A stretch of 17,762 bases of DNA, taken from Rostrohypoxylon terebratum. Taxonomy: Eukaryota; Ascomycota; Sordariomycetes; Xylariales; Hypoxylaceae. This document shows positions 17,024-17,762 of the stretch, one piece after another. The position numbers were made by a program, and so were the translations under genes. The stretch spans positions 1-17,762 of the forward strand of contig MU386085.1 in the NCBI GenBank assembly GCA_022497145.1, given 5' to 3'. Every line of letters starts with the position of its first letter. The first letter of the stretch is position 1. Under the pieces are notes generated by a model. The model was not told the origin of the DNA. It worked only from the letters and a program-made list of their open reading frames with translations, and did not search any database.

Positions 17024-17762
17024 ACGTAAGTCTACCTAGCTAGGTATAGCACCCCAGGGGGCTAAGATCAGATATAAGATTATTACTGTTTGCGGTAGAT
17101 GGTACAGTTATCACGCGACGTGATTGGTTGACAATATATGGAAGATTACCACAGGCTGCCATTAGTTCTACCTAGAGTCGCCCATGTCGGACCTCTCTTT
17201 AAAAAACATTGAATAGCTCCTAAGAAAGAGAATAAGATTAATTGCCGAATTCTTAGAAACGGTTTCGATCGATACCTAAATTGCTATCCGCTGAGCGAGT
17301 AGGGAATTATGATCATTCCCTCCATATGATCCCTCTTAGACTTAGAGGGCATATATTTAGGTTAACTAAATTTATTCTCTGTAAGTTGAGCATCCAATGC
17401 TTTGAAACAACCCACAGTCCCAAGCAGAGTTCTAACGTTCGGTAGCCGCTTTCGTGTCCGCCATATCTCGTGTAAGGTTTGATAAATAAGGGATGTAAAA
17501 CTCGCGGGAAAATTCCAAGTCGTCGATTTTGAATCCATAAAAATAGTCTTAACTTAGGTTATTAGGTTATGGTGAGTGTATGGAGTAGCTAACTTCCTGT
17601 GAGAGCGAGTGCAAATGGGTTTTTGGATAGTCCGTTCTCTGTTATACGGTTTCCAAATGCGATCCTTTTGTCACAAACCAACACTAAAAAGGCAACACAG
17701 ATGGAGAACCATCTACCCAATCACGGATAAACCACGGTAAAACCCAGCTCTCATGCTCTCTC
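17024..17762. other. Distal region without a recognised gene
   Basis: About 740 b beyond the element. Six-frame reading gives only short, stop-interrupted stretches; one plus-strand run near 17224-17270 reads RIRLIAEFLETVSIDT before stops. This may be a decayed coding or transposon fragment, but no family is recognised. TACCTAGCTAGGTA sits at 17032-17045. Confidence 0.4.

Noticed and set aside
1..17762. tRNA, rRNA, CRISPR array or biosynthetic gene cluster
   Set aside because: No GGTTCGANTCC-type B box in a tRNA-like context, no ribosomal blocks, no regularly spaced repeats, and no polyketide, peptide or terpene synthase signature were found by eye.

Overview
The window looks like nuclear DNA of a filamentous ascomycete (Pezizomycotina, perhaps Sordariomycetes; the class is only a guess). 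Three genes carry short introns of 58-117 bases with GT-AG ends, and most of these contain a fungal CTAAC/CTGAC-type branch point. The products are typical of moulds: a CAR-like seven-helix receptor, a Plr1-type aldo-keto reductase, an F-box/LRR protein and a fungal protein kinase-like gene. The intergenic DNA is full of TACCTAGGTA / TAGGTAGGTA words. No bacterial operon, tRNA, rRNA or CRISPR array was seen.

Layout: (1) 307-1739 (+), a six-exon protein kinase-like gene, rebuilt here as 352 aa. (2) 2967-3599 (+), a 210-aa single-span membrane protein, preceded by a doubtful 74-codon ORF at 2607. (3) 4061-5773 (-), an intronless F-box/leucine-rich protein of 570 aa. (4) 5774-7021, a divergent, repeat-rich promoter region. 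(5) 7022-8419 (+), an intronless 465-aa fungal protein of unknown function whose His/Asp pattern recalls a degenerate HD domain. (6) 8924-10133 (-), a four-exon pyridoxal reductase-like aldo-keto reductase, 329 aa. (7) 11158-12881 (-), a four-exon G-protein-coupled receptor, 495 aa, whose last exon is far richer in G+C than the rest of the locus. (8) 12882-17762, about 4.9 kb with no convincing gene but many short repeats and one well-delimited 659-base transposon-like element at 16357-17015. That element has an 8-base target duplication, YARNG-type ends and subterminal GTATAAT repeats, as expected of a non-autonomous hAT element.

The genes do not form an obvious pathway or biosynthetic cluster. 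Three have signalling or regulatory themes (kinase, F-box substrate adaptor, receptor), and the reductase belongs to vitamin B6 salvage, but a functional link between neighbours is not shown by the sequence. The most noteworthy points are the new hAT-like element, the base-composition step inside the receptor gene, the unusual catalytic loop of the kinase, the HD-like pattern in the unknown 465-aa protein, and the dense palindromic CCTAGG/TACCTA repeat family between genes.
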